Under the pieces are notes generated by a model, which was not told the origin of the DNA, did not search any database, and saw nothing but the letters and a program-made list of their open reading frames with translations. Shown piece after piece: positions 32,705 through 45,000 of a stretch of DNA of 64,000 bases. The stretch comes from Gonium pectorale (Eukaryota; Chlorophyta; Chlorophyceae; Chlamydomonadales; Volvocaceae). The position numbers and the translations under genes are program-made. The stretch covers positions 332,716 through 396,715 of the forward strand of contig LSYV01000054.1 of NCBI GenBank assembly GCA_001584585.1, written 5' to 3'. Position 1 is the first letter of the stretch; the number at the start of each line of letters is the position of its first letter.

Positions 32705-35043
32705 TTAGCTCGGCTTGGGCAGCTTGGCTTGTTGGGCTTTCAAGGAGCCGCGATGATCCTTGGCGTAAGAGTATGGTGAGCGGTCTGCGCAAGCATTGTT
32801 AATAGCCACATGCAGACACGCGTGCGAAACACGCACCTTCCTCATATCCTACCGTCTCGGAGTCCCAGAAGTGCCCATTTAGGGTTATTGCGCCCTTCTG
32901 TCCAACAGCGCCGAAAGAAAGCGCCGAAGCTGCCGCTGCCGCCGCCCTGACACCGCTCTAGGCAAGCACTTGAAAGAAAGCAACTGTACAATACAAAAAC
33001 CCTCACCTCATAAGAGGAGGCGCTACGAATGCCCAGGCCCTTGTCCACGGCGCATGTTGGGCGCGGCGTAACCGCGCCACAGTACCTGTAACGCAGAATG
33101 AAGCAGGGAGGGAAGTGGGTCAGCATTCAAGAAAGCCACCTCACATAAACGTTGGGTGGAAACCCAAAGGGTCCATCTACAGGCGGTGCAAGTTTAAAAA
33201 AGCAAGTTGAAGGAGGACAAACGCAACGAGGCGGGGTTGTAGGGGAGAAGCAACCCGGCGTAGCGCGGCAAACCCACCCTGCTCTTGTGCCAATCTGCGC
33301 CGCGATGGACGTAAGAACGGCGAACGACTACCGGTAGAAAGCGCTGCGCCAAGATCGCCGCGCCGATGATGAAGTGGCGACGAGGCGAGACTCGGCAGCA
33401 GCGATAACCAGGGTACGACGCCGGGGCAGCAGATGAGAGGCAATCTTGAACGGGCCCTCTACGGAATCCGGGCGCAAGCAGACGCGATGAACCACGGGAG
33501 GCCTTTGCACACAGTCACCCGAGCAGGAGCACGCTCCAGATGGAGTCCAACACACAACAAAGCTAACTCGAAAGAACACGTCCTTGGCGAGCGCTCCTGC
33601 AATCGGGCCATGATGCGTCACGCATGATAGCGCGAAGCAGTGCGCCGCGCTAGCAGCAGCACCAACTCCCAAGCGCCGGGGATGGACCGGCGCAGTGTTG
33701 ATGGATGATGCCGGACATGAGAAGATCGCACACATATATACGTATGGGACGAACAGCACATAGTATACATTGGGCGGGGCGCCAAGATGAGTTGGGCAAT
33801 GTCCTAACCTGAATACCTGATCTGGGCCATCAGCCACAAGGCAGCTGAGTAGAGCCTTCCTACGCCGCACAATTGCTACCTGTGCGTGCGGCCCGTTACG
33901 ATGAGCTGGTACCTCGGGCAACACATCGACGCACGATTGGGCGCGCTAACCGACCCAAATCCACAGAAACCTACAGGATAGGACCTGACCCTATTGCCCC
34001 TTGTATAACCTACAGCGACGGCACGTAAGCCGCATGACACGCTGTTGGCCGAAGCCAACGATGAAGGCCCGCATGACCGCGGAACCCACCGGTCTAGGCC
34101 CTCAGCCTAGCCGGCATTCCCTCAGCTAGCGATGCATCGTACCGGCCCCTGAGTTGCAAGACAACAGCAGCAAACACGGCGTTCTTGGTCTGGCCCTTGG
34201 TGGCGATGTTGGGTAGAGTCGACGCCAAGCGTCGCCGCCGCGCCAGCCAAGAGCCACGCGTCGCAGCCGAAAATGCAGGTCACGAGGGGCGATGCGGCCA
34301 CGCAAGCCATTCAGGCGCACACCCGAGGAGATGGTCGCTTGCAGTCCCCGGTGCCGGTAGGTACGCGCGCGGCATGAGCACTTGTATAGCCGTAGTAGCG
34401 CCCGTCCCGGCTGTCGCCCTGCAGCAAGGGACAACAAGGTCATTATGATCATCATTAGTTCCTGTCGGGATACAGGCCTTGCAAAAAAAAGGTATTCCCA
34501 GGTAGTCAACCGGAGGGGCGCCTTGACTTTGCTGCTAACTCTGCAGGCCAAGATACCTAAGATATAAAAGTATCTGCGCCGGTCCCAGAGGCAATATCGC
34601 TCACCTTGGTCGCAAGTGACGCAGCACCGATGCTGAGACTCGCGCGCGGCGCTCCGCCTTCTTCCCGTTGCGCCTAGCCAGGAACCTAATTAAGAAAAAG
34701 AGCGGGATGTAGATTACATCAGCGCTAGCCGCGAAGATAGCCGCAAGGTGCTGGGACATTGCCAAGAGTCGTCAGTGCAAGCCATAGCTTGCCTGCCCAG
34801 CTACAAGGCGCAACAACATGGATGAAGGCAGGGCATGCGAATTCTGTGCGGAGCTGCGTACATGGGCCGAGGACTCACCAGCACAGGCGAGGATCGGCTC
34901 CTCGGCAGAAGAAGTCGCCCAGAGTAGGCGGCGTGCGGCCGCGGTCGCTGTCACAGCTTGATCGTGCAAATCGTCGATGGCGCGCGACCTTGTTAGCTCA
35001 AGCGGGGGCTCCGAAAGAGTCCCGAAAGTAAGGGAGTCATCCC
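32705..35043 (-). other. Possible spliced minus-strand gene, structure unresolved
   Basis: Several minus-strand segments have strong splice signals on both sides. 35043-34879 has acceptor TTTTTTGCCTCAG, donor GTGAGT and encodes DDSLTFGTLSEPPLELTRS onward. 33879-33817 is 63 nt, phase 0, encoding VAIVRRRKALLSCLVADGPD. 33085-33007 has a long pyrimidine tract, a TACAG acceptor and donor GTGAGG. 32784-32705 is open to a stop. More than one frame stays open in the last segments, GC at third positions is only moderate, and no family is recognised. It may be one gene, two genes or a decayed sequence. No product is assigned. Confidence 0.25.
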
Positions 35044-36258
35044 CTGAGGCAAAAAAGGTGCACAGCGGCGTTAGCGGTCAAAGCAAGCCCTCCAGCTCCA
35101 GTTGGAAGCCTCAAGGGCAGCTGCAGGCACGGATGAAGCGTCCGAGGCAATGTTTGGCCAAAGTTGGGTTTCAGATTCTCGGAGATCTGGCCGATTGGCG
35201 GCGGCAGCGGCATGCCACAGCGGCAGACCGGGTGGTATGAGACAGCAACAGCAACTGAGCCGTATTATAGGGCAAAAGGCAGCTTGTGAGGCGCATTTGA
35301 AGCCCGCGGCGGCGTACGGCAGCAGTTGAGGTTTTGTCGACCGTTAAGCGCGGTCCTAGTCACGATCGCACAAAATCATTTGATATGATCAAGTGGCAAG
35401 TTGCGGCATTATAGGAAGCTAACAGCTGGGCGCAGCTGGAAGGCACGAATTACGAGGTGCTTGCGATCGTCGTCATCTTCGTCACCCGCCATGCCTCGCG
35501 TGTCCACCTCGAGGGGCCCTGGGCGATTACAGAAGCAACGCATAGAGAGGACTTAGCACACGGGTTCATCTCTGAGGGGTGCGTTGGTTGGCTATCGCGG
35601 GAGGCTATGAAGGGCCGCCCGGAGTGCTTGGCGTTTGGCAGGGCGTAACCTTGTTGCGCCTGCTGAAATTGCCCATGATCGCTATGCCAGGGGCATGGGG
35701 CATTGCGTGTGGACGCACAGTTAGCTCATACTCTCATAAGAAGTGCGACCCACGCGGCGCCCGCTCATGTAATGACCTGGCAGCGCAGTCCTGGCTCCTG
35801 GGGAAGAGTATGAAGAGTGCCTCAGCAGCTCTCCCACTAAAGCGGAGCGGGTCCCAATCGCCAAGAGCAGCAATAACGGACAAGGAATAAGGGTTCCTCA
35901 ACCCAACATGCGTTGCAAAGCACCCAATGCCCTAGCCGTACTGCAATGTATGTGCTGCATACCGTGGAAGAATCTCCTGGCAACGCTGTCCTGTTCGAGC
36001 AACTCTAGCCCACACCGGGAGGGCCCGTCTGCTCATCTACCTCGCCCGCCATGCCATGTACTCGGCGCCCTGCTAGAAACATCACACGCCCGGGTGTTGC
36101 GTGACCGTAGAGGCTGCCTTCCCTGTTTCTGATTCCTTTTTTGCACCACTCTAGCACCTCGGGGTAATTGCTTCACATCTGAAGCACAGGTCACGCTTGT
36201 CAGATGTCTGCTACACCCGGAACTACCGACAGTGCGAAAGACACACGCCGCTCAGTAA
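35044..36258. other. No gene recognised
   Basis: Lower GC than the flanks; short open frames on both strands near 35400-35650 look protein-like but cannot be linked into a model. Confidence 0.4.
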
Positions 36259-36263
36259 TTACA
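36259..36263 (-). terminator. Polyadenylation signal TGTAA (minus) of RTF2
   Basis: TTACA on the plus strand, 371 nt beyond the stop at 36634; 36264-36633 is therefore probably RTF2 3' UTR. Confidence 0.55.
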
Positions 36264-36633
36264 ATCCGTCACATTCAAGTCCCGACACTCACGGGGCAGC
36301 AAGGTACTTTGACAGCCGCCACGTTATATACACCCTCCGCTGGAACCTATAGCATCCAAGCAGCACGCAGACGCGCGGACACCCTCCGTATGCAGGGCCT
36401 CGCATACTTGCAAAGAAACTAGCAGCCAAACCGTGTAACGCAGGTAAGGGTCGGCAGTATCACAGGCTAACCCCACGAACGACGCACGTCCGCAGTTGGC
36501 GCCGGCGGTGATGCCCCTTTGCCCGGCCTTTCCACAACACCCCGCCTCAAAGACCATCATGCTGGGTTGCTGGCCACGTCTGATAGGAGGTGCGAAGGGG
36601 CGGGGCGCTACTGGAGGACCTACAAAGGCGCGC

Positions 36634-38147
36634 CTAGGTCAGGTTCATGCCGCGCGCGCTCAAAGCCCGGCAGCAGAACGTCTCCTTCTCCGCCGCGCCT
36701 GGGTTGCTGCTGCTGAAGATGGACGCGTACACGTCCTTGGTAGCCCCAGCCGGGATCTTGAGCTTCTTGGCGGCCGCCGCAGCCGCTCCACCGTCCTCCA
36801 CGGGTGGTGAGGCACTGCGCCGTGCGCCGTTCCCGTTGGCGGCCGCGGCTACGGAGCTGCCGGCAGCAGCGCCCGTGCCATTAGCGACAGCAGCGGACCG
36901 CTTCTTGTCCTTTCTGGAGGCGGCCTTCTCTGCCAGACGGGCCGCGACACGACCCCGAAGTTGCTCCAGCTGCTCGCCTGTTAGCCACGCAGAGAGCACC
37001 TGGGTCAGACCATACCTCATCGCACATGGGGAAAATCATGACAAGGTCGGTACTACTTGCGCCCTCTACTTTTTCCGTAGGCGAGGCCGTAGCAGGTGGC
37101 GGGGCCCTTAGCCTGTACCCCTATGCGAAGTCCCTTCACACCCATCCCCTAGCTCCCAGCCGCACCCTTTTTATATTTCCCCCGTGCGCAACCCCAGCCC
37201 TCACCCCAGCTCTCACCCGTGCGCAACCCCAGCCCTTACACCAGCTCTCACCCGTAGGGTTGATGGGTATCGTCTCCAGCTCCGCTAGCTTCCCGCCCGC
37301 CAGCTCCTCCACCACTGCCGGAACCTCCTTGATGGCCTTTTCGCTCACGACCACGCCGCTGGGCTTCAGCACCACAAAGCGATACCGCCCGTTGAACGTC
37401 GCGCCCGTCACTGGGCAGCTGAACTCGGCGTCGTTGGACGGCTGGAACGACGTCTGCGTCGCAGCCCCTTTGGAGCCGCCGGCGACGGCTGACGGCCCGG
37501 CGGAGCTGGAGCGGTGCAGCTTCACCTCAGTCACGGAGCGCAGGCCCGTGATGTGGGTCAGCCCGGCGGGCAGCGTCTTGTCCAGAAGGCGCTGAATGAG
37601 CGCATCCTTGTTGTAGAGGTTTCCCAACTCGTCCACAACGCAGGGCGGAGAGAGCAGCTCCCCAGACAGGTGGCACCGCGTCCATTTGGCGAGCCGCTCC
37701 TCCTCCGGGTTCACCTTGTCCGCCTTCTTGCCCAGGTACATCTCGAGATAGCACGAGCGCGACTCGGCGCCGGTCGAGCCACCGTCGCCACCGCCGCCGC
37801 GCAGGCGGTAGCTGAGCTGCAACGTGGCGCATTGCGCATCCAGGCCGCAGATGTCGTTAAGCCGCCGCTCGTCCGGCAGCGAGGCGGCCCCATACTGCAG
37901 GCGCTGTAGTTGGCGGAGAAGCGGAATATGTCGGTCAACGACGTTCCAACGAGGGTGGGGGTTAGGGGGAGGATCCAAGTTGGCACGGCCCAAGCAGAGT
38001 GACCGGGTTGCTTACCATGAACCGGCACGGCCCGAGCAGGGAGCTCCTAGCGCTCAGGCGCTCCTTCAGATCGCCCACTGTATCACCAGCGCTCCAGCTC
38101 AGGCTCAGCGTCCCGACCGGGGCACCGCAGCGGACAAAGAGCTGCAT
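36634..38147 (-). CDS. RTF2: Replication termination factor 2 with N-terminal ubiquitin-like domain
   Basis: RTF2 acts at replication forks and in splicing. Exons 38147-38016, 37894-37242 and 37015-36634 give 388 residues. The third junction uses donor GTGTAA with an AG at 37016; a GTGAGA donor 10 nt earlier breaks phase, so this junction is the least certain. Residues 1-78 form a ubiquitin-like domain (MQLFVRCGAPVGTLSLSW, GDTVGDLKERL, ending LQLSYRLRGG at 69-78), almost exactly ubiquitin length. The RTF2 core follows: LAKWTRCHLSGELLSPPCVV, LGNLYNKDALIQRLLDKTL, LRSVTEVKL, FSCPVTGATFNGRYRFVVL and VVSEKAIKEVPAVVEEL. The C-terminus TKDVYASIFSSS with KETFCCRALSARG matches the family tail. Divergent with the STPGR gene, 281 bp between starts. 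Confidence 0.93.
37182..37251. repeat. Two-copy 35-bp tandem repeat overlapping the RTF2 exon 2 donor region
   Basis: Units CGTGCGCAACCCCAGCCC(T)... at 37182-37216 and 37217-37251, with three differences. The second unit covers the annotated donor and the alternative GTGAGA site. Confidence 0.75.
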
Positions 38148-38428
38148 CCCAGAAACTTGTCAGTCCGTGGTTGACAGGCAGGCTGATATTGAAGTACAAC
38201 CTTGGCACCGCTGCCAAGCTGAGTTGGGGCTTTTGCAATTCAGGTGCAGACACAAGAGAGAGGGTCAAGCACAGTTGCAGGTTCCACCCGCACAGAATCT
38301 ACAAGCGCACTGCTGCAGCCAGTGGTGCCTGCGAGCGACAGGATGCCGTACGACGTTGCCCTCACTTTTTAGGCACTCTTGGTCGGCAATATCACATACT
38401 ACGAGCTAAAACGACCTGACATGCGAAC
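38148..38428. promoter_or_regulatory. Divergent intergenic region, RTF2 (-) / STPGR ciliary gene (+)
   Basis: 281 bp between the two start codons. No specific element is claimed. Confidence 0.5.
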
Positions 38429-40763
38429 ATGCCTCAGGAGCGGTGAGCTGCATGTCCTCGTTCCCATCGCGAGTTGCCAACATGCCGTCGACTCTTACAT
38501 TCATGACCACTGGCTCCGCATGCACGAATAGTCATTACACACGGTGGCTCCTATACATTGCATTGCCTTATGAACGGGGACCGCGGGTCCGCCTTCATCG
38601 TGTTACTTCCCCGCCCAACCCTCCCCTCCCCACAGAATTCCTTACACCACGCTAGGGACGTCCTTCTATGCCAATAGGAAGACAGCGCCACAGTACACAT
38701 TCTCGCATGGAAAGGACGTGGAGGTGGGCTTGGCGGTTGGCGCATGACCTTGGTGGGCCACGCCCGACGGGCAGCAGGGAACCTTCATTCTGGCTAGCGG
38801 ATTGCAAACTTTCGTGGGTTGGTTCTAAGAGACAAATAAGCACCGTTATGCAGCCTCTTGCACCTCATATTTACAAATCAGCACGGCAATACCCGGAAAC
38901 CTTGCTGACACGTTACCATGCCCTCCCTACCCGGCAGAGGGGAGCTCAACCCGGGTCCATACCGTATGGACCCGGGCCCGGCGCCTACGAGGCGGCTGCC
39001 GCTTCGCTCCACGCAACAGGTGGGGCCTGCCCGCAGGACCTGCACGTCCTGCAGTCGGAGTGGCGCAGTGCCCCAGGAGCACCATGTTGGGGATCGGGGA
39101 TCAGACCAGGCAGGCTCCCGCTGGACTGGGGCTGCCCTTGCGCAGGGATGGCATGCTCACACGATGTGGCTGTGCGCATCTTGCAAAAGTTGTCTTCTAC
39201 CTGGCTGTGCCATCCGTGCAGGCCCGCTAGCTGGGCACGTGGAGAAAGCTAATGCCAAGTGGGCCGTGGACACGACGCTACGAAGCAACTGCGGGGCGCC
39301 GCGCAACAACTACATGCGTGAGTGTGCGGGGCGTCGGTCGTGCCGCAGGGAAATAATGGTCGTGTTGATTCACAGGGTGCGCATGGTGTGGGTGTACAAG
39401 GGTGGGGTCGGAGGCCGGGTCGGCAGCGTTCTGCGTGGCCCTCGGTCGCAATACACGTTCCCCGGTGCCTCATCTGCGCATGCCCTGCCGAACCACCATG
39501 TCACCTGCGCGCCAATGGGCAAAGCTGTCAGCAATCGACACAGCTGCAATCCGGGCTCATGCTGTACACCCACCCCGGGAAGCTACATCATGGTAATGCC
39601 CCTGAGTGGGCTGCCCTGCGCGTCGCTGCCGCCAAGGTCGATCCCAAGGCGCTCGCACTTCCACTTGCGCAGAGCCGCCCGGCCCCGGCCTGTACCTGCG
39701 TTCGCGCAGCGCCTTCAACCTGACGGGCTCCCGCCAGCCGCTCGCCAACTGGCACAACGCAGCCGCCTCCGGCTGGAAGGACTACAGCCGAAGGTAGGGC
39801 CGGGTGCGCCTGTGGAGCACCATGCCGGCAGCTACCGATCTATGGCGGTGGCTTGAGACGGCAGCACCTTTGGGGTTAGGGAAAGGGCGCAACAGGGCAT
39901 TGTCAGGGGAATGGGAGGCACAGCGTGCAGGCCGGTAGGGCGGGCAGGGGCGGACTCACGAGGCTGGCCCAAGCGGCGCCCCCCGGCGTGGGAGTGGAGC
40001 GGATGGCGCGCTGGCGAATGCGGCGACGGGCGGCCCGGCATTGCTAGCTGGACGTCCGCGGTCCGTGGAGCGGACGTACCTGGCTCCGACGGTGCATGCT
40101 TCCTGGCTGACGGGGTGTTGTACGTGCGGCCAGCCATCCGCCAAATGAGCCCCTCGCACGCAGCGTCCATGCGTCCATAGTGGGACAGCTTCCTCAACCC
40201 GGCACTCTCCACCCCCAACCTCCAACAGAGAGTGCCAGACGCCGGTGGTGCTGTCTCGGGAGCACGAGCGGGCGCGGCTCGGCACGCACTCGCCCGGGCC
40301 CATGACGGCTGTGCCGGTGGACTCCGTGGGGCGGCAGCTCACGTCCAACCGCACGACACAGCCCAGGTACGCGGCCCAGAGCGCGAGCCCTCTCCGGGGC
40401 GTGCGGGTGCTCAGGTGCCACATGCCCAGGCCCCGTGGCACTGCGGCACGTCGGGCGTCTTTGCGCAAGGCTGTAACGGGATGCCGAGGCTCTGTCTTGT
40501 CGTCCCTTACAGCACGGCACGGAGACGCACAGCCGGGCACTGGGAACCCACCGCCCATGGTGCCTTCATGGCACCCTTGGATTCCTGCGTGTGGGAGATC
40601 CGCGTTCGGCACGGTGCTTAGCACGCGGGACAGGGCCCATTGCCTTGCGTGTGCTCCTGGCTGCAAACGCCGCAGGTGCGCCTTCTCGCGGTCGGAGCGC
40701 TTCTCGAGCGTCGGGCTCAAAGCGGCGGCCGCTGTACCAGGGCCGGGCTCGTACAACTACTGA
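38429..40763 (+). CDS. Sperm-tail PG-rich repeat (STPGR/SHIPPO) ciliary protein
   Basis: STPGR proteins bind axonemal microtubules in cilia and flagella. Eight exons close in phase (38429-38442, 38636-38723, 38938-39019, 39222-39317, 39525-39592, 39675-39793, 40229-40366, 40676-40763), giving 230 residues. The first exon is only 14 nt and codes MPQE plus part of a codon. Repeat cores seen in order are YGPGPGAYE, TPTPGSYIM, PPGPGLYL, SPGPMTAV and VPGPGSYNY at the very end. Other family-like stretches are FYANRKTAPQYTFSHGKD and RCAFSRSERFSSVG. The acceptor before 39525 (CAAAG) is weak; the reading frame is open through that intron, so retention is possible. The best fit is a flagella-associated protein; which member is not clear. 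Confidence 0.85.
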
Positions 40764-42074
40764 GTACGGCACGATGGGCGCGAAACACAACCTGAATAGC
40801 CTGCGCAGATGCGTAGTCGTCGGTAATTCGTGTGTGTGCTCGTACGGTTAGTGTCATGCGCGAATACATCGCAGCTTTGCTTCCAGGACCGTAGGTTTCA
40901 GATGAAGATGCGCGGCGCTAGGATATCAAAAGCAGGTATTGCATAGGTAGGACACGTTGCGCCGGGGATCGGGCCCCCGTACTCAATTTGCACATGCACG
41001 CCGAGTGGCTCAATAAAGTTTACGCACGGGGCTGCTTGTAGCAGCAGTTGCCGCTGTAGGCACGCATAGCAGGGCAGGACTGCATACGGACACAGTAAAG
41101 CAGGCACAGCCTGTTTCCGTCGTGCTACGACCCGTACATGTGCGCTCGAGATGTGCTGTCGATACATGCAGAGTGCGCTTTGTTGTGGTGCTGATGGGGT
41201 GTTGGGTGCAGGCATTGGCAGGGGTACTTGCGCCCACGATTGTTTTTCCCTGCGCGTGTTTTTTTTCCGGATTCCGCCCGGGCTCCCAGAGGCACTGGAG
41301 GCGCAGAACGGAGCAGAACCCACTCAAAGTACGGTGGTTGTGCCGTACAGGCACATCAGCGGCTGCCTGTCTAGTACTGAAGGCGAAGCCGTTCCGTGGC
41401 AGTGTTGTTAGAATCAAGACCCAGGTGTCGGTGAACGGCATGTAAAGAATGTCTTTTCGTTGGGGCCTGCATTCCCGTGGGCTGCTGAGGGCCGGCCGGC
41501 AGAAGTCGCAGCTGGCGCGAAGCCATGCGCACGGATTCAAGGGCACTGCAGCATGCTGCCTTGCGTACGAGGAGGCCGTGTGAAGAGGAGGGCCAATCGC
41601 AGTCCAAGGTGACCGGGTACAGGAGGCCTTGACGGGTGCCGCATGTCAGTGCAGCACGGGCAGCCACGGACCACGGGCGGTCGGTGTGTATGCGCGTATC
41701 TGCCCATCAGTCCGCGCTACGTCCGCCCGTCGCATGTACGGGCAATGTACGGCTCACCACGCGCACGAACACGGCTGTATCCCTACACCGCAATCCAATT
41801 AGTAGCTGCCAGGACGCTGCACGCTACCGCGCAATCCTCTCTCCCTGCATAGGGCACCTCGCAGGGCTCAAGCACGCCACATACCATGCAACAGTCTTCC
41901 CAGCTGCGTATGCGCAGGTCGGATGCCACAGCAACAGGATAGTCCAGTCCCACGAAGCGCGCGATCGCCCGGCGAATGGGCCCAGGCATCCGGTTGCCCG
42001 CCCAGCCAAGGCTGTGGACTGCAGGAGCCGTGAGACCGAGCAGGATTCTTGGGCCCCGTGGGACCGCAAGAGCT
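40764..42074. other. Convergent intergenic region, nothing recognised
   Basis: Lies between the 3' ends of the STPGR (+) and DNAJC21 (-) genes; no clear TGTAA in either orientation and no exon-like segment. Confidence 0.45.
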
Positions 42075-45000
42075 CTAGCCCCTCAGCGCAGCATGCCCCG
42101 TGTCGGCGATGTGCTTAAACAGCTGATTCCGGCTGGAGAAGACCTGCCCGCAGACCGTGCAGCCCAGCTGACCCGGACCTGGGGCCGTGGCCGCCGCCTT
42201 CCGGGCCGCCAGCTTCTGCTTCCGCTTCTCGCGCTTTGTCGAGCCCTTCCCTCCGTCATCCGAGTCCGAGTCGCCGCCACCGCCTGCAACCGGCGGTGGC
42301 GGCGCCTTGCTGCCACTTTTGCTAGCCCCTCCGGCGGTGCCTTTCCCGCCGGCCTTGGCCGCCGGCTGCTTTCCGCCCTGCTTGGTGTCCTTCGCCGCTG
42401 CGGCAGCGGCGTGGGAGGTGGTTGCTTCCGCCTCCTCGTCTTCGCCCTCCCCCTCCTCGTCGTCGTCGTCGTCCACGTCGGCGGCGGTACCAGCAGCTGC
42501 GCCGCCTGCAGGAGCTGCCGAGGTAACCGCACCGCCGGGTTTCCCTTTGGCGGCGCCGCCTCCGCTTCCGCCGCCACCTTTCCCGCCCGCGCGCCCCGCT
42601 GGCCGCTGCGCCCGCATCATGCGCGCCAGCATGGCGTCCTCATCCTCCTCTTCCTCGTCCTCCTGCTCGTCTTCCTCTTCTTCGTCCCCCTCCTCCTCAC
42701 CCTCCCCGCTCCCAGACGCCTCCTGTGCGGCGGCTGCCTCCCCCTCCTCCTCCTCTGCCTCGCTCCCGTCCTGGTCTGGCGCGGCGCTCTCCGCTGCCGG
42801 GGCTCTCCCCTTTGCGCCGCCGCCGCCGCCGTCTCGGACCCGAGCGTGCGCCGCCATCATCCTAGCGAGCATTGCATCCTCTTCCTCGTCGTCTCCGCCT
42901 GCGTGGTCCTCGTCGCTGTCCTGCTCTTCCTCCTCTTCCTCCTCCTGTCGCCGCTGCGGCTGCTGCTGCGGTTGCTTGCCCCTTGGAGGAGGTGGAGGAG
43001 GCGCGGGGGCCTTCCCCTGGGGCTTCTGCGGCTGCTGCTTGCCCTTTGGCGCCGACGGTGACGGACCTGAGTTACATGTAGAGTTGCGTGGCGAGGCGTC
43101 AGCATGTGGATGGCAGCACACATTCCAGGCCAGGCAGGTCGCGTGACGCACAGAACGTCGCACGGTAGCGAACACATCGCCACCCAAGCCCGATGGGACT
43201 CGATCAGCAACGCCCCAGAGCAGTTTCCTGATCTCCAAACCCCCATCATTTATTACTCACCGGCCTCATCTTCGTCGTCGCTTCCATCGCCGTCCATGGA
43301 CTGCATTGCCGAGTTGCCCTTCTGTGCCCTGCGGACGAACACGCGAGCTGGACCTCAGGAGTCGCACTGTGCCCCGAATATGCATCACCCGCCTTTCACC
43401 CGACACGTTCGACTCCATTCACACGACGTGCATGCAAACGTTGTACACCAACAACGAAACAGCCGAACAACCAAAAATAAAGACCAAAGACCCAGGGCGC
43501 CAAACGAACACACTTAGCGCACAAACAGGCATCCGAGCGGGATCACACGCGAGTCTTGCCCACTGCGCTAACAGTCGATACCCACCGCTTCCGGGCCTTC
43601 TTCTTTTTCTTGCTGCCTCCGCCGCCACCGCCGCCGACAGAGCGCTCCGCCGCCGAGCTGGCGGCGCCGCTGGGCCCCTCGCCGTCCGATTCGCCGCCGC
43701 CGCCGCCTGCCCCCAGATCCAAGCCCGCCGCCTCCGCCTCCTCCTCTTCCAGCATCGCCCGCAGCGCCGCGACTGCTTCCGCGTGCTTCTTGGATCTATA
43801 GGATACGCGGGGGCAGTGCTGATCATTCGGTAACTGATTACGGCCCATAGGTAATGATGGGTTTACGGGCCAAACAGCGCCAGAAGTCCCCGCATCCATC
43901 CCATGCGCCCGCCCGTCGGCAGCTGCTCCAGATGCTGCCCTCGAGCTGGCACCCAAGTGTTGCCGGCTGTGCAACCCCCAAGGTGCCCGTCCGCGCTGTG
44001 AGGGCCCCCCTGCCCCTGCGCATGAGCGCCCCGCCTATGGGCCGTGTCCCGGGCGGCGCATTCCAAAACATCGCACGCGCCTCGCGCTCCTTGAGCTGCG
44101 TCCTGTTCCCACACCCGAGCGGCCAGCCCTAAGTCTCCCCTCCCCTCCCGCCCGCTCCCTTTCGCACCCAGCTCCCGCGCCCCAGCCCGCTCACTCCCCA
44201 CCTCTCGTGGTTCTTAAGCTGCTTGTCGCTGCGGAACACCTTGTCGCACACGACGCACTCAAACACCTCCTCCTCCTCCAGCTCCTCTTCCTCCTCGCCC
44301 TCCGCGTCGTGCGCCTCGCTGCTCCGGATCCAGTCCGCCTCCACGTACTCCGCCTGCGGGGTGCCAGGGCGAGCCGCAGCGGCACGACATCAGTAAGCCA
44401 GTCGAAGACAGCGGCATGTCGCACGTGCCGCAGCGCGCCTGGTTCTTCGCGAAGCTGCACGCTATCCAGTGGGTGGGCGCGGGGGGCTCACCGCGCGCGC
44501 CAGCCGCTCCTCGCGCTCCTTCTTCCGCCGCTCCTGGTCCTCCGCCTCCCGCGCCGCCCTGCGAGCTGCCTCCTCAGCCTGCGCGACAGGGAACGGGTCG
44601 CGACTGCTTTTGAGTCGGATCTCGGAAGGGGGGACCGAAAGTGACAGCAAGGTACGGCTGCAGGACCCAGGGGGGCAGCGGGGCGGCGAGATTGGGCCCC
44701 CGCAGGGCATGCGGTTTCCGCTTTCAGCGGAGCAGCGGCTGTGGGGAGTCGGCGACGTGGCTGGAGGCGCCGCACTAAGCTGCAGACCGCTCAGCACCTG
44801 GCTGGCCCCTGGCGTGGCAACCTGTGTCACACACTGCCGCGCCTTGCTCTGAGTTGTACCCGTCTCCGTGCATACATGCACGTATATGGGCTGGGTGCGG
44901 TGCCGTTCGGGCCGTCGGGCCATACTCACGCCTGCCTTGCCCTCTGGACCCACCCCAGCCCCTTTTGCGCCATGTAATCCCCATGCCCCCCTTCCCCCAT

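Noticed and set aside
42187..43146. 319-residue plus-strand Ser/Pro-rich open frame
   Set aside because: It is antisense to the acidic last exon of DNAJC21; poly-Ser arises from complementing Asp/Glu codon runs.
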